Origin: Cokeromyces recurvatus
Taxonomy: Eukaryota > Mucoromycota > Mucoromycetes > Mucorales > Mucoraceae
Direction: 5' to 3'
Length of the DNA stretch: 64,000 nt
Assembly: GCF_025118155.1 (NCBI RefSeq)
Contig: NW_026251392.1
Location: forward strand, 1,027,609 to 1,091,608
Below the pieces are notes generated by a model. The model worked only from the letters and a program-made list of their open reading frames with translations, ran no database searches and was not told the DNA's origin. The position numbers were made by a program, and so were the translations under genes. Shown here one piece after another: positions 11,970 to 24,067 of the stretch (position 1 is its first letter; every line of letters begins with the position of its first letter).

Positions 11970-14900
11970 ATGGTTAAGAAAGTTGTTGATTCTCGAGTAC
12001 ATACACTCATCAAGAATTGTGTACAGACAAAGCATAGATCTTTCTTTGTCATTGTAGGTGATAAAGGAAAAGACCAGGTAAAGATTCTTGATATATTATT
12101 TATTGCATGTAAATATATTAAAAAAAAAACTGATCTTTTTTTGCTAGGTTGTAAATTTACACTGGCTTTTATCCCAAGCCCAAGTTACTAGTCGACCTTC
12201 TGTTTTATGGTGCTATAAGAAAGAATTGGGATTTACAAGGTAAAAAAAATAAATTCAAATATATATATATTTTAATTTTGCTTATGTCTAATACACATAT
12301 GTACACATATATATAGTCATCGTAAGAAACGTGAGAAGAAAATCAAAAACGACATTAAGCGAGGAATTCGAGATGTCAACAAAGAGGATCCTTTTGAACT
12401 TTTTATTACCGTTACTAATATTCGTTACGCCTATTATAAGGAAACACAAAATATTCTCGGTAACACTTATGGCATGTGTATTCTTCAAGATTTTGAAGCT
12501 ATTACACCAAACACTTTAGCACGTACAATTGAAACTGTTGAAGGTGGAGGTATGGTAGTTCTTTTATTAAAGAGTATGAGTTCACTTAAGCAATTATATA
12601 CTATGACTATGGTAAGTTTAGGCACAAAAAAATAAAAAAAAAGCTCCACCAGTGCATGCAATGTATTTACATTTATATACAGGATGTTCATAGTAGATAT
12701 CGTACCGAAGCCCACAACGATATTGTTGCACGTTTTAATGAACGATTTATTTTATCACTTGGATCTTGTGAGACATGTCTAGTTGTAGATGATGAATTAA
12801 ATGTTTTACCTATTAGTATGGGTAAGAATGTAAAGCCTTTAGCAATCAAATCATCTGACGAAAAAACACCTGAAGAAATTGAGCTTGCTGAATTGAAAGA
12901 ATCTTTGGCGGATACTGAACCTGTTGCATCTCTTGTCAAGGGAGCACGTACCTTGGATCAAGCAAAGGCAGTATTGACATTTATTGAAGCAATTTCTGAA
13001 AAATCACTTCGTAGCACAGTAACTTTGACTGCTTCTCGTGGTCGTGGTAAATCTGCTGCACTTGGTATCGCTATGGCTTCTGCTGTTGCTTATGGCTACT
13101 CTAATATTTTTGTCACGTCACCTAGTCCAGAAAATTTGAAGACATTATTTGAGTTTGTCTTCAAGACGTTTGATGCCCTTGGATATGAGGAGCATCTTGA
13201 TTATGATATTGTTCAATCAACAAACCCTGATTTTAATAAGGCTATTGTTCGTGTGAATATATTTAAACAACATCGTCAAACAATTCAATATATTCAACCT
13301 CAAGATGCACATGTCCTTGGACAGGCTGAACTTGTAGTTATTGATGAAGCAGCTGCAATTCCCTTGCCTTTGGTTCGTAAGCTTTTAGGTCCTTATCTTG
13401 TATTTATGGCTTCTACCATTAATGGTTATGAAGGTACTGGCCGTTCACTCTCACTCAAGTTAATCCAACAATTGCGTGAACAATCTAGAGGAATTCCAAT
13501 TAAGGATAAGGATGATACAGAAGGTATTGTTGTAAATCGCGATCTTCAAGCAAAGAAGGTAGAAGGATCTGATGGTGCATTAACAGGCCGTTCTCTAAAG
13601 GAAGTTACACTTGATGAGCCCATCCGTTATGCACCTAACGATCCTGTGGAGAAATGGTTGAATAAGCTTCTTTGTCTTGATGCTACTGTAATTTCTAAAA
13701 ACATTCAAGGTTGTCCTCATCCTTCAGAATGTGAATTGTACTATGTCAACCGAGATACCTTATTTTCTTACCACCCTGTTTCAGAAACTTTCTTACAACG
13801 TATGATGGCACTCTATGTATCCAGTCACTATAAAAATTCACCCAATGATTTGCAATTAATGAGTGATGCACCAGCTCATCATTTGTTTGTCTTACTTCCT
13901 CCAGTAAATGCAAAGACCAATAGTTTGCCTGATCCTCTGGTTGTTATTCAAGTATGTCTTGAAGGTGAAATCTCTCGCCAAACAGTTGTTAATTCTCTTT
14001 CTCGTGGACAACGACCTTCAGGCGATATGATCCCTTGGCTTATTTCTCAACAATACCAAGACGATGACTTTGCTAGTCTTTCTGGTGCTCGTGTTGTACG
14101 TATTGCTACACATCCTGACTATGCCAAAATGGGTTATGGTTCAAGAGCACTTGAATTATTAACCAACTTCTACCAAGGTAAAGCCAATGATTTAAGTGAA
14201 TCTACACAACCCCTGGATGACGAATCTTTGCCATTGGTTGAGGATTATGAGCTTGAAAACGCCAATCTCAAGACGGATCAAGTCAAAGTTCGAGATCCTA
14301 GTAAGATGCCTCCTCTCCTTACAAAGCTAGACGAAAAACGGGCACAGCGTCTTGATTATCTTGGTGTCTCTTATGGTCTTACAGCTTCACTCCATAAATT
14401 CTGGAAACGTGCAGGCTTTGTTCCACTTTATGTACGTCAGACAGCCAATGATCTTACAGGCGAGCATTCATGTGTCATGATCAAGGCATTGACAGATACA
14501 GAGGACTCACGAGTGGCTAATGCAGCATGGCTTGATGCCTTTGCTCGTGATTTCTCAAAGCGATTCATTCATCTTTTATCCTATAATTTCCGCGAATTTA
14601 CAGCTGTAAATGCTTTGAATATTCTTGACGGTGCCAAACAAGGACAAGATAGCGAACAAGAAGAAACTCGTGAATTAGACAAAGAAAGTCTGAGTCATTT
14701 ATTTAGTCCCTATGATTTAAAACGTTTAGAATCCTATTCAAACAATATGCTTGATTATCATGTTATCTTGGATATGATTCCTACAATAGCTGAGCTTTAT
14801 TTCAGGGGTGAGATGCCTACTGACATTAAACTTTCTGGAGTTCAAAGTGCGATCTTGCTTGGTATTGGCCTTCAACGCAAATCAGTTGATCAACTTCAAG

Positions 14901-15403
14901 ATGAACTCAATTTGGCTAGTAACCAAGTACTCGCTTTGTTTATAAAGATTGTTAGAAAGATATCAAACTATTTTGCCAAGGTAGAAACAAAGGCTTATGA
15001 AGAAACTGTGCCTGCACTCAAAAAGTCAGATAAAACAAGTCATAAGCGAGATGCAGCAGATGATGAAGCATGGAAACCAGTCAAGGAAGATTTGGAAGCT
15101 GATTTAGAAAAAGCTGGAGAAGAAGTGTTGGATGAATTAAAGGCTAAACAGCGTGAGCTTATTGATTCACTTGACCTTAGTAAATATGCTATTGGTGGTA
15201 CAGATGAAGAATGGGCTGCTGCTGGAGATCGTGTTAAGGCACTCACTTCTGGTAAAAAGAGTGGAATGAGTTCAGTTGTAAGTATCAAGAATGAGAACTC
15301 ATCTAAGAAGAGAAAATTGGAGAGTGCACAACAGATATCTGAAAAGGAACAAAAGCGTCTTATGGGTAAAGTCAAATTGTCAAAAAAGGCAAAAAGTTCT
15401 TAA
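11970..15403 (+). CDS. KRE33: RNA cytidine acetyltransferase (NAT10/Kre33), 1071 aa
   Basis: Four exons: 11970-12077, 12148-12239, 12317-12611 and 12683-15403. The protein acetylates cytidine (ac4C) in 18S rRNA and, with an adaptor, in tRNA; it acts in the nucleolus in small-subunit assembly. The start MVKKVVDSRVHTLIKN and the exon-2 motif VLWCYKKELGFTSHRKKR are typical of the family. The RecD-like helicase part shows a Walker A motif, SRGRGKSAALG, and a DEAAAIPLPLV Walker B region. The GNAT acetyltransferase part has RIATHPDYAKMGYGSRALEL. The Lys-rich C-terminus (SKKRKLES, KLSKKAKSS) suits nucleolar targeting. Length matches yeast Kre33 (about 1056 aa). The introns are all in the first fifth of the gene. 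Confidence 0.97.
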
Positions 15404-15600
15404 GATTTCAGTATAATTTTTTTCCCCTTCTTCCTATATATTTCTGTAATATATTTTTGTTAATAAATTCAACATGTGTCATATCAAATATTTCTTATAT
15501 GGATATTACGTTCTATAATAGTTTTACCCACGTTAATATATATAAGTTTATTCTATATATAAAACAATTCATTATTTTCTTTGTCTTTTCTTATTGTTTG

Positions 15601-15626
15601 CTTTTTCCTTTTTTTTTTTTTCTTTT

Positions 15627-15658
<32 letters not shown>

Positions 15659-15678
15659 TTTCTTTTTCTTTTTCTTTT
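15601..15678 (+). repeat. Pyrimidine tract with about seven CTTTTT repeats
   Basis: A pure T/C run ends about 35 bp before the alcohol-oxidase ATG. Its distal half is a regular CTTTTT hexamer array. It creates long spurious Phe-rich open frames that are not genes. Confidence 0.8.
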
Positions 15679-15713
15679 ATATATATATACATATACATAT
15701 ATATATACATATT

Positions 15714-18071
15714 ATGACTATGTATTCACCTTTAGTGCTTACACAGCCTCAGGAACAAACGTTAGGAGCTATCTTTGATACCTTTCTTGGCCCACTTACT
15801 GACAAAGAAGAAGAACTACAACAGAGAATCAAGGGTAAAGAAGATATCTATGAAGTCACGACAGCACAAGCCCATCAACTTGCTCAACTCTCTGCTAGTT
15901 CTTTAAAGGTCACAAGCATAGTGACTGAGTTTATGAGCCATTATGTGCCTCCTGAGAAACGAGGAGATTTACTACGTATCTTGGATCTCTTGGGAACACA
16001 GGTGGGGACTTTGTTGCTCACTGGGCATTGGAGGCAACAGTTCGGGGCCTTGACACAAAGGAGCCGTGAACAAGTGATGTTGCAATGGAAGAACTCCAAC
16101 GTGAAGCCATTACGTCATCTATACAAGACATTCTCTAGTCTGTGTCTCTTTAATGCCTATAGTCAAAGGGCCTCACCTTTAATCAAAAGTATTGGACATG
16201 ATGGTGCCTCTGGTGATGTCTTTTTTGAAACTCATCCCGATTATGATCCAATTGAACATGAACGGATTCCAATCATGAGCAACATTCAAAATAATAATAG
16301 TTTCACCGTGGATGTGGTGGTAGTAGGCAGTGGTGCAGGTGGAGGTGTGGCTGCAGCTGAATTGGCAAAAGCGGGATATACAGTGTTAGTAATCGAAAAG
16401 GGACGCTATTTTCATCAATCAGAGATAGTTCAAGCTGAAGAAGAGTGTTACAAGAATATGTATGATACAGGAACGGCCACATTATCTACGAATGGATCCA
16501 TTCAATGTTTGGCGGGGTCAACGATGGGTGGAGGAACAGAGGTGAACTATCTGGTCTCTTTAAAGCCCCAGCATTTTGTACGAGAAGAGTGGGCAAAACA
16601 AGGCTTGCCTTATTTTATTTCATCACAGGTTATAAAAATAAACTATTTGTTTTGTAATTATATATTTATTTATTTTTTTATATAAATGTATTTTTATTTT
16701 TTATATATAGTTTAATACAGATCTTGAAGCTGTCTTTCAACGAATTGGGGCAAGTCAAGATAACTTTTTAGATACAAAGACAACTCAAAAGTTTGAGCAA
16801 GGATGTCGGTAAAGTATATATTATGAAGATAGATTAGATTAGACGATTATAGAGTATGTAATGACCTTTTTTTTTTTAAAAAAAAACAAAAAGTGAGCTT
16901 GGTTATCATATTGAAAAAGTACATGTGAATACAGGAGGAAAAGCACATTACTGCAGTCGGTGTATGATGGGATGTAAATCAGGTATCAAGAATAGTACAA
17001 CTAATACTTGGCTCAAGGATGCTCTTGATACTGGCAGAACAAAATTCCTTGATCAAACACGCGTTATTCGTATCTTAACGTCTGGACAGAAAGCAACAGG
17101 TGTAGAATGTCAACTACCAAACCAACAAGTCATCAAGATTAGAGCCAAAAGGGTGATTGTTGCCTGTGGAGCACTTTGTACGCCTAGTTTATTAAGAGCG
17201 AGTGGTCTACGTAATCCTAACATTGGACGGCATTTACGGCTTCAACCTATCCTATTTACTTTTGGTGTTTATAATGAAACGATTCGACAGTCAGATGGAC
17301 AATTAATTACACGCGTCTGTAACGCCTCTGATAATGTCCATGGTGACTATTATGGAGCTAAAATTGAAGAAGGTGTAACACTTCCTGGAATGTTAGCCAC
17401 ATTACTCCCTTGGTATGGGTCTGCACAGCACAAAAGTTTGATGTTGAGACATAAATCAATTCTTTCACTTCTTAATGTTGTTCGTGATAAGGATTCAGTA
17501 GGGGCTGTCAAATTTGATTCTCATTCTTATTTTAAACTGAATGGAAGTCCAGTATATGACTATTCACTTTCTAAACATGATGAGCAGTCAATGATGGTTT
17601 CAGCTGAACGAGCTATAAAAATCTTGGTAACCTCAGGAGCACGCGAACTCTATACGAGTCAGGCGAATGTATTGCCCTTTGAATTTAGAGAAGATGAAGA
17701 AAGCTGTATCGATAATCCCAGGTTTATAAAATGGTTAGAAGAAGTACGTAAAGCAGGAGTAAGTGCTATTTCGACCCCACTTGCATCCGTACATCAACTA
17801 GGTTCATGGTATATATATACATATGTATATATGAATATATATTAGACTAAAATATTTATTTATTTATAATAATAGCCGCATGGGAACACATCCTAAATCA
17901 TCTGTTATTCAACCTACAGGTGAAACATGGGAAGTAAAGAATTTATTCATTGTCGATGGGTCTGTATTCCCAACAGCAGTAGGTGTAAATCCAATGGTAA
18001 CAATTGAAGCTATTAGTTTATCTATTTCACGTCAAATAGTGGCATCTTTGAATCAAAATTGCCACTTATAA
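15714..18071 (+). CDS. Long-chain fatty alcohol oxidase (GMC oxidoreductase), 707 aa
   Basis: Exons 15714-16628, 16711-16808, 16894-17808 and 17876-18071. The enzyme is expected to oxidise long-chain alcohols to aldehydes with FAD and O2, as in omega-oxidation and alkane use. The FAD-binding motif VVVVGSGAGGGVAAAELAKA sits near residue 200, after a long N-terminal segment typical of membrane-bound FAO enzymes and absent in simple GMC oxidases. The last splice rebuilds LGSCRMGTHPKSSV, and the C-terminal GMC motif DGSVFPTAVGVNPMVTIEA is intact. The start at 15714 follows a pyrimidine tract; the frame upstream of it is only poly-Phe. Length agrees with fungal and plant FAO proteins (700-750 aa). 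Intron 1 has a weak donor (GTTAT). The gene lies 310 bp downstream of KRE33. Confidence 0.9.
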
Positions 18072-18633
18072 TGAATAGCATGAAGAGACTTTAGTCCTTT
18101 TCTTTTGCAAATAAATAAATTTTATTCGATTATTGCAGTAAAAATATATATAAATATATACATATATATATAAATATATATGTGTATACATCTATACATG
18201 TATATACAAATATATAAAAATATATTGTCTTTATGTAATAAATATATAAATATCAGATTTAAATAAAATCCTATAATAAATACACATGTCAAAAAAGATT
18301 TTGTATATTATTATAGTAAAGAGGAAGAAAGCATTTTTTTCCCCCCCTTTATCATATAGTCATAACTTTGCATCGTGAATCTGATTTTAGGCATTTAGCA
18401 GTCGTTATAATTTAGAGTTAGTAGTATGCTATAATAATAGCATGTGAATTGTAATTTATAACCCATTGTGTCACTTTAATTATGAAGTAAAAACGTGGGC
18501 TATATAATGAATGTGAAAATAAAGCAATAGTAAGTTGATAAAGAGTAATATTAAATGTGCTTATCTTTGATTAGAAATAAGGGGGGAAGCAGATAATAAT
18601 AAAGGATTGTCTATTATTACCTATACACACACG

Positions 18634-18673
<40 letters not shown>

Positions 18674-18863
18674 CAAATATGTGTATAATAATAACATAAT
18701 TGATAGACACATATAAATATGAATGTACACACATGTATATTATTATTTTTTTCCCTTTTTTTTATTTTTTTTCTCTTTCTATTTCTTTCTCTCTTTTTTT
18801 CCTATTTATTATTTATTTTTTATTTTATTTTATTTTATTTTATTTTATTTTTTTTTTAATTAA
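18072..18863. other. Intergenic region with CA/TA microsatellite
   Basis: AT-rich spacer between the alcohol oxidase and bHLH genes. It contains a (CA)n(TA)n microsatellite at about 18623-18674 and T-rich tracts up to the bHLH start. No gene is seen. Confidence 0.6.
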
Positions 18864-19991
18864 ATGGAATCAAGTTCATCAATGTCAAGTAATCTTAATC
18901 ATAATAATGATGACTGGATTTATCATCAAAATAATGAATCTTTATTACAAGAACCAGTACCATTTGAAGGTATTATTACTATAATTATTTAATGCATTAT
19001 TTTCATATGATATTTTATTTATTCAATAAATTAAATAGATTTCAAGTTTAGTTTCAATAATGATTTGTTTTCTACTGCCTCTTTTGTTAGCCCGTATTTA
19101 TTTCAACAAGACCTTAATACAACTACAGTTTTAAATGAAAATGATCAAAAGACGTTTTCAAACTTTCTAGATACTTTCTTTGTGGAGGAAGAAATGGAAG
19201 AAAAAAGACGTAATTCGATATTAAAAAGCTTGGATGAACAAAAAAAGTTAAGAGTTAAACAGGCAACTGATCTTGTGACTCAAAATAGTGTAACTAATAA
19301 AATATACCTAAGAAAGAGTACGGATACTATTATGCCAACTATAAATAAAAAACGTAATCATTATCAAGAAGAAGAAGCAGAAACAGAAACAGAACAATTA
19401 TCCATTGTAAAACCTAAAAGAGCAAAAGCACATAAAGAGTTATTAACAGAGGAAGAAAAGAGAGCCAATCATATTGCATCTGAACAAAAACGACGAAGCA
19501 TCATTCGTCATGGTTTCAATGAGTTAACTGAATTGGTTCCTACTTTAAAGAACATAAATAATTCAAAAAGTACAGTTTTATTTAAAGCAGCTGAATTTAT
19601 AAGTCATTTAGAAAGGAGAAACAAATCTTTAAGAGAAAAGATAAGAACTCTAGAATTAAGAGTTAAAGTAGAACAAAACAGTAACGTCCATTTACCAGCC
19701 ATTAAAACAACAACAATATCAAATCATCATCACCATCATCATCATCATCATTATCAGCAGCAACAACAACAACAAAAGATGTCATCACCAAAACAATCAG
19801 CATTAAATTCTTTAGAAGCTAATGCAAGAAATGCATTATTAGCACATAAATCACAACAAAAACAATTATTGTTACTACAGGAACAATTACAATTACATCA
19901 ACGTTTGCTTGTTCCAAAGAACAAGCTACCACCTATTCACATTGCCAATAAGCAATCTGAACAAGATCTATTATCTATGACTGATAAATAA
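18864..19991 (+). CDS. bHLH transcription factor (paralogue 1), 352 aa
   Basis: Two exons, 18864-18969 and 19039-19991. The basic helix-loop-helix domain lies near residues 160-220: RANHIASEQKRRSIIRHGFN (basic region and helix 1, with the E-box reading HxxxE..RR pattern) then LVPTLKNINNSKSTVLFKAA (loop and helix 2), followed by a leucine-rich coiled coil. Downstream come nine consecutive His, a Gln run, and a Gln/Leu helix (LLLLQEQLQLHQRLL). The acidic N-terminal half (FLDTFFVEEEMEEKRR) may be regulatory. The pattern recalls the Mlx/Ino4 kind of bHLH protein, but the target genes cannot be inferred. A paralogue with the same layout is encoded at 36010-37210. Confidence 0.85.
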
Positions 19992-19998
19992 TTTATTA

Positions 19999-20861
19999 TC
20001 ATAACTCTGCTTTTGTAATATCAAAATCCATTTCTTTCATTAAATCAATTAACTCTTCTATTCGTATTGTATTTACAATTGAAATATTCTATGTATATAC
20101 ATTTATGTTACTAGTAAGCTCTAAATCGTATAAAATATCTTGTTTGTTTAAAATATGTGTAAATACCTCATCAAATTGACTTAATTCTGATTCTAATTTT
20201 GATACTTTTTCTTGTTTTTGTAAATCTTGATCTTTTATTTTATTCATCAACTCATAATTCTCTTCAATAAGCTATAATCATGTAAATAGGCTACTTTTAT
20301 TTATTTTTGAATGTATTGCTTACTTTATTTAATGTCTCTTGTAATCGATGAAGTTCGTCTTTTTTTGATTTATATATAATTCCGTTTGTTACTTGCTCTG
20401 GTGTCGGTACAAGTTGTGTTTTCACTCTTTCCCTCTTCTCTGCTTCTTCTATTAATTCATCAAGCTTTTTCTGTTTCTCTATCAACTGTCTATCCTGTAT
20501 AATAATAGCTATTCCTTTCTAAATAACTTGTTTAATTTGAGGAGGGTTTTTTTATTTTCTCAATCCTTACATCATCATTATTTTACCTTGAATTCTTGTA
20601 TCATATAATCTTCTCCCTGTGAATGACATTCTTTTATTTCGTTTATTAGATCAGGTAAAATAGGTTCAAATATTTCAATCAAGGTAGATAATCTATCATC
20701 ATATATAGGTTATTAAAACGTATACATGACAAAATAACCAATCTAATTATAATTTACGTCACTGCTTCTATACATTTATTCATCCATTTATTTGTTAAAC
20801 TGTTAAATTCAGCTGCTGTATCTCTTTTTTTCACATTCGTTGATTCTAAATCTACTTTCAT
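19999..20861 (-). CDS. Small coiled-coil protein, possible kinetochore Nnf1/PMF1 homologue, 191 aa
   Basis: Five short exons: 20861-20758, 20692-20587, 20494-20324, 20271-20167 and 20088-19999; the joined frame has no stop. The N-terminal third (FNSLTNKWMNKCIEAVTLST, then FEPILPDLINEIKE) is followed by KLDELIEEAEKRERVKTQLV and a long heptad-rich coiled coil. This order resembles Nnf1/PMF1 of the MIND/Mis12 complex, which bridges centromeres and the Ndc80 complex: a short helical head, a conserved ...LDELI.EAE.R motif, then coiled coil. The match is by eye and weak; other small coiled-coil proteins are possible. Its stop codon is 7 bp from the stop of the convergent bHLH gene. A 34-T run lies 55 bp upstream of the start. 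Confidence 0.55.
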
Positions 20862-20914
20862 GTGCAAAGTTTTGATTGTTAAAAAGAAAAAAAAAGGAAA
20901 AAGAAAAAGAAATT

Positions 20915-20950
<36 letters not shown>

Positions 20951-21164
20951 AGATAAAGGTAAAGAAGAGTAGTAAAATAAATTAGAATTCCGTTCACACG
21001 ACGTCACAAATTAGGCTTTTTAAAGACGGTGGTGGGGAAGCCAGCAGAACAAAAAAAGAGAGAAATGGCACAGAATCCGGGGCAAATAAACATTTTTTTT
21101 TTTTGTTATTGTTGTTGCTTTAGTTTCAAACTTCCCCCCACTCATTTTTTTTTCTTTGGACGAA
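20862..21164. promoter_or_regulatory. Shared divergent promoter region
   Basis: About 300 bp separate the start codons of the coiled-coil gene (-) and the complex I subunit gene (+). The region holds a 34-T run (20916-20949) and a second T tract just before 21165. It must carry both promoters; no specific factor site is claimed. Confidence 0.5.
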
Positions 21165-22171
21165 ATGGCATTACGATTATTGAGTGCAACCATGATGCGT
21201 CGCCAAATGACAACACCAGGTAATATTTATTTATTACTATAATATAAATATAAAGATATAAATATATATATATATATGTTTCGTTCTAAATAATTATTAT
21301 GCTTTCAAGTTATTCGTATGAATGCTGTACGTTCTTTTGCTTCAACTTCGATACAAGGTAAAAAAATGATTTAATTTAAAAAAAAAATAGTAAAAATTAA
21401 CAATCAATTTATATAGCATCAGAAACTAAAAATTATAGCAAAGTCTCTGCTGATCCCAACTTCAAGTCGGGCAATGATGTATTTCATGAATATGGACAGT
21501 ACCTCATGTCTGTTTTACCCAAATTCATTCAACAATTTAGCGTATACAAAGATGAATTAACACTCTATGTGGCCCCCAGTGGCGTCTATCAAGTGATTCA
21601 TTTTTTGCGTGATCATACTAATGCCCAGTTCAAGTCCTGTATGGATATTACAGGAGCCGATTTCCCCTCACGCGAGAATCGATTTGAAGTAGTTTATAAT
21701 TTGTTAAGTATGAAATACAATGGACGTATTCGAGTAAAGACATATGCTAGCGAAACGTCCCCTGTCCCCTCTGTTGTACCTCTCTATAGTGGGGCTAATT
21801 GGCAAGAGCGTGAGACGTATGATATGTATGGTGTCTTCTTTACTGGACATCCTGATTTAAGACGTATTTTGACAGATTATGGTTTTGAAGGTCACCCCCT
21901 TAGAAAAGATTTCCCATTGACAGGTTATGTTGAAGTACGCTATGATGAAGAAAAGAAGCATGTAGTAACAGAGCCTGTTGAATTATCACAAGCCTTTAGA
22001 AATTTTGAAGGAGCACTTTCACCTTGGGAACAAACTGGTAATGCTTCATTTATATGACTATTTATATAAATATATATATCTAATTTTTTAACTCATATTC
22101 TTGTATTAAACATAGGTGCTGGACGTGATGATACTCCCAAAAAAATTGAAAGTGATCAAATGAAGAAATAA
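21165..22171 (+). CDS. NDUFS3: NADH:ubiquinone oxidoreductase 30-kDa subunit (NDUFS3/NuoC), 259 aa
   Basis: Exons 21165-21219, 21310-21357, 21417-22037 and 22116-22171. The protein is a core subunit of the peripheral arm of mitochondrial complex I. An N-terminal presequence rich in Arg, Met, Ser and Thr ([18 protein letters not shown]) fits import into mitochondria. The signature [20 protein letters not shown] is intact, followed by [20 protein letters not shown] and [13 protein letters not shown]. Length equals that of the mammalian subunit (about 264 aa precursor). The last exon adds only 18 residues, ending in DQMKK. Its presence shows the organism has rotenone-sensitive complex I, unlike budding yeast, which lacks it. 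Confidence 0.97.
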
Positions 22172-22344
22172 TAATTATGATGCATTTATATCATCTGAAT
22201 AAGATTACCATTTTTATGATTTCTCCTTTTATATAATTTTAAAAATAAAAAAATATAAAAAATAAAAAAAAAATAAATAAATAAATAAATAAATAAAAAT
22301 AAGGCTTTTTTTTTTTTCTCTTTATTATTATTATTGTTTGTTTC

Positions 22345-22754
22345 ATGACTATTTTGATACATTGTAGTGAATGTATAAAAGAAGTATTTAGAAAATTATT
22401 TTATACAATAGGTACGCTATAATATTTATCTATAATTTGATTTGATTTATTGATTACAAAGTTGAAATAATAGAACATAAATTATTATCGATTCTTATTC
22501 TAATAATATGTTTCTCAATCATAATAACCATTTTGTTACTCAAAAGAAGAAGAAGAAGAAATTATGAAGAAATAGCAGCAGATGAAGAAGAAGAAGAATT
22601 ATTTGGGAAAACAATACGTCTAAAAAAGACAAGTACTTATTATCAATGGAATCGAACTGTACCTTCAGACAATAATAAACAAGCAGCATTATGGTGGTGG
22701 AAAAGGAAATCTGATATGCTAATACAAAAATACTCTGCTATTCCATCTACTTGA
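22345..22754 (+). CDS. Small predicted membrane protein, unknown function, 119 aa
   Basis: Two exons are predicted, 22345-22411 and 22462-22754, with a 50-bp GT-AG intron that keeps frame. After a short N-terminus with two Cys, a hydrophobic segment (LLSILILIICFSIIITILLL) is followed at once by five Arg, which by the positive-inside rule places the C-terminus in the cytosol. The tail holds an acidic run (ADEEEEELF) and a Trp-rich stretch (ALWWWKRK). There is no ATG in the second exon frame, which is why the upstream exon is needed. I recognise no family. It could still be a chance frame, but the TM/poly-Arg/acidic layout looks real. Confidence 0.45.
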
Positions 22755-24067
22755 TTACACTTTTTTTTTTTTTCTTTTTCCCCAGTATGAATAAATACCT
22801 TTTGTATACATTTATTATATAATGACATCTAAAATATATATTAAATTATTCTGGTTAAAATTAAATAAAGTGGAGGAATTAAAGTTAAATTACTTGAAAA
22901 TTTAATATCAATACTGCAATAATTCTTACTTTCATCGTAATACACTTTAAACAGTAAATCAATCAAGCCAGCAATTTGAGCAAAAGCCCTGGAGAAGAGG
23001 TGACGAGTTTAACAGGAATAAGAAAAAGAAAAAGAATAAGAAAAAGGCTTTCCCCCCCCAAATGGGTCACTAAACTAAAGTAAAGTCATTGCAAATGATA
23101 CATGCATTTAGGGAAGACCAATATATGAAAATGAGGAGGAAGAGAAGGAAGGAGGAGGTGGAAGGGGCCCTTATGCAGATGGATAGCTTATATAACTGAT
23201 GTTTATTCCAATAACCGAATCTCTAGCGGAGAACAGTAACCTCGTTTAACGTAGGACATTAGGGAGGGGAAAGCCAAAATAATTAAGTACTTAGAGTACA
23301 TGCTGCTGCTACTACTACTACTATTAGGGCTCTTGGTTGTATTGTTTGGTATAAATTTTGATATATTATAAACTCACTTGTCTAGATTATTAGCACTAAG
23401 GAACAACTATGTTTTAATGAGTTTGTTATTATTATTACTATAGAAGAGTGAAGCATTTCTCAATAACTCCTGCAAAAAAAAAAGGTGACTGTGTGTATTT
23501 AGATTATGATAAAAAAAAAAGTAGCTGTCTACAAATAATAACGTATCTCCCCGATTTTTACATAATAAACCCCTCCTTCCCCGAGTGTAGGATGATGTGG
23601 CGCGATTTCTATTATAACGTCATATTAGATGATATACATAAAAGGGAAAATAAATAGAAAAGACATGAAGAGGATTAATAAAGACTACATATGCTTTAAC
23701 AATAACTTTATTAGTGAATGTGAATGTACTACCCATTACAAGTTAAGTTGGTTTGAGTAGTAAGAACCAGTAGTCTTACTAGGCTAATCATTCTTCATTG
23801 TTGGTTAGACTTCGCACAACACCATTTTCCTCTATAAATAATATTGCACATGTTAAAAAAAAAAATTCCAAAGTTAACTATCAGAGCTTATATGTTAATA
23901 ATAAATAAGTAAAGAAGCTTTTTATTATAATATAAAAAGTGATATACTATCAAAAAAAAGGAAAAAAAAAAGGGAAATAGGGTAACCGGTAAAATATATA
24001 TACATATACACATACATATACACATATACACATACATATACACATATTAGACATATGGATTCATCAT
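22755..24067. other. Intergenic region between convergent genes
   Basis: AT-rich with a few short C or G runs (for example 23052-23060). Short unspliced frames here (such as 23448-23657) have no recognisable features. Dinucleotide-rich TA/CA sequence near 23995-24050 lies at the 3' end of the GATA gene. Confidence 0.45.

Noticed and set aside
15040..15375. 111-codon minus-strand frame inside KRE33
   Set aside because: Antisense shadow of the conserved C-terminus.
15457..15778. Phe/Ser/Tyr-rich open frames upstream of the alcohol oxidase
   Set aside because: They are translations of the CTTTTT/T tract and TA repeats; the real start is the ATG at 15714.
18605..18674. Possible CRISPR-like repetition
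   Set aside because: It is a simple (CA)n(TA)n microsatellite without spacers; a fungal genome would not be expected to carry CRISPR.
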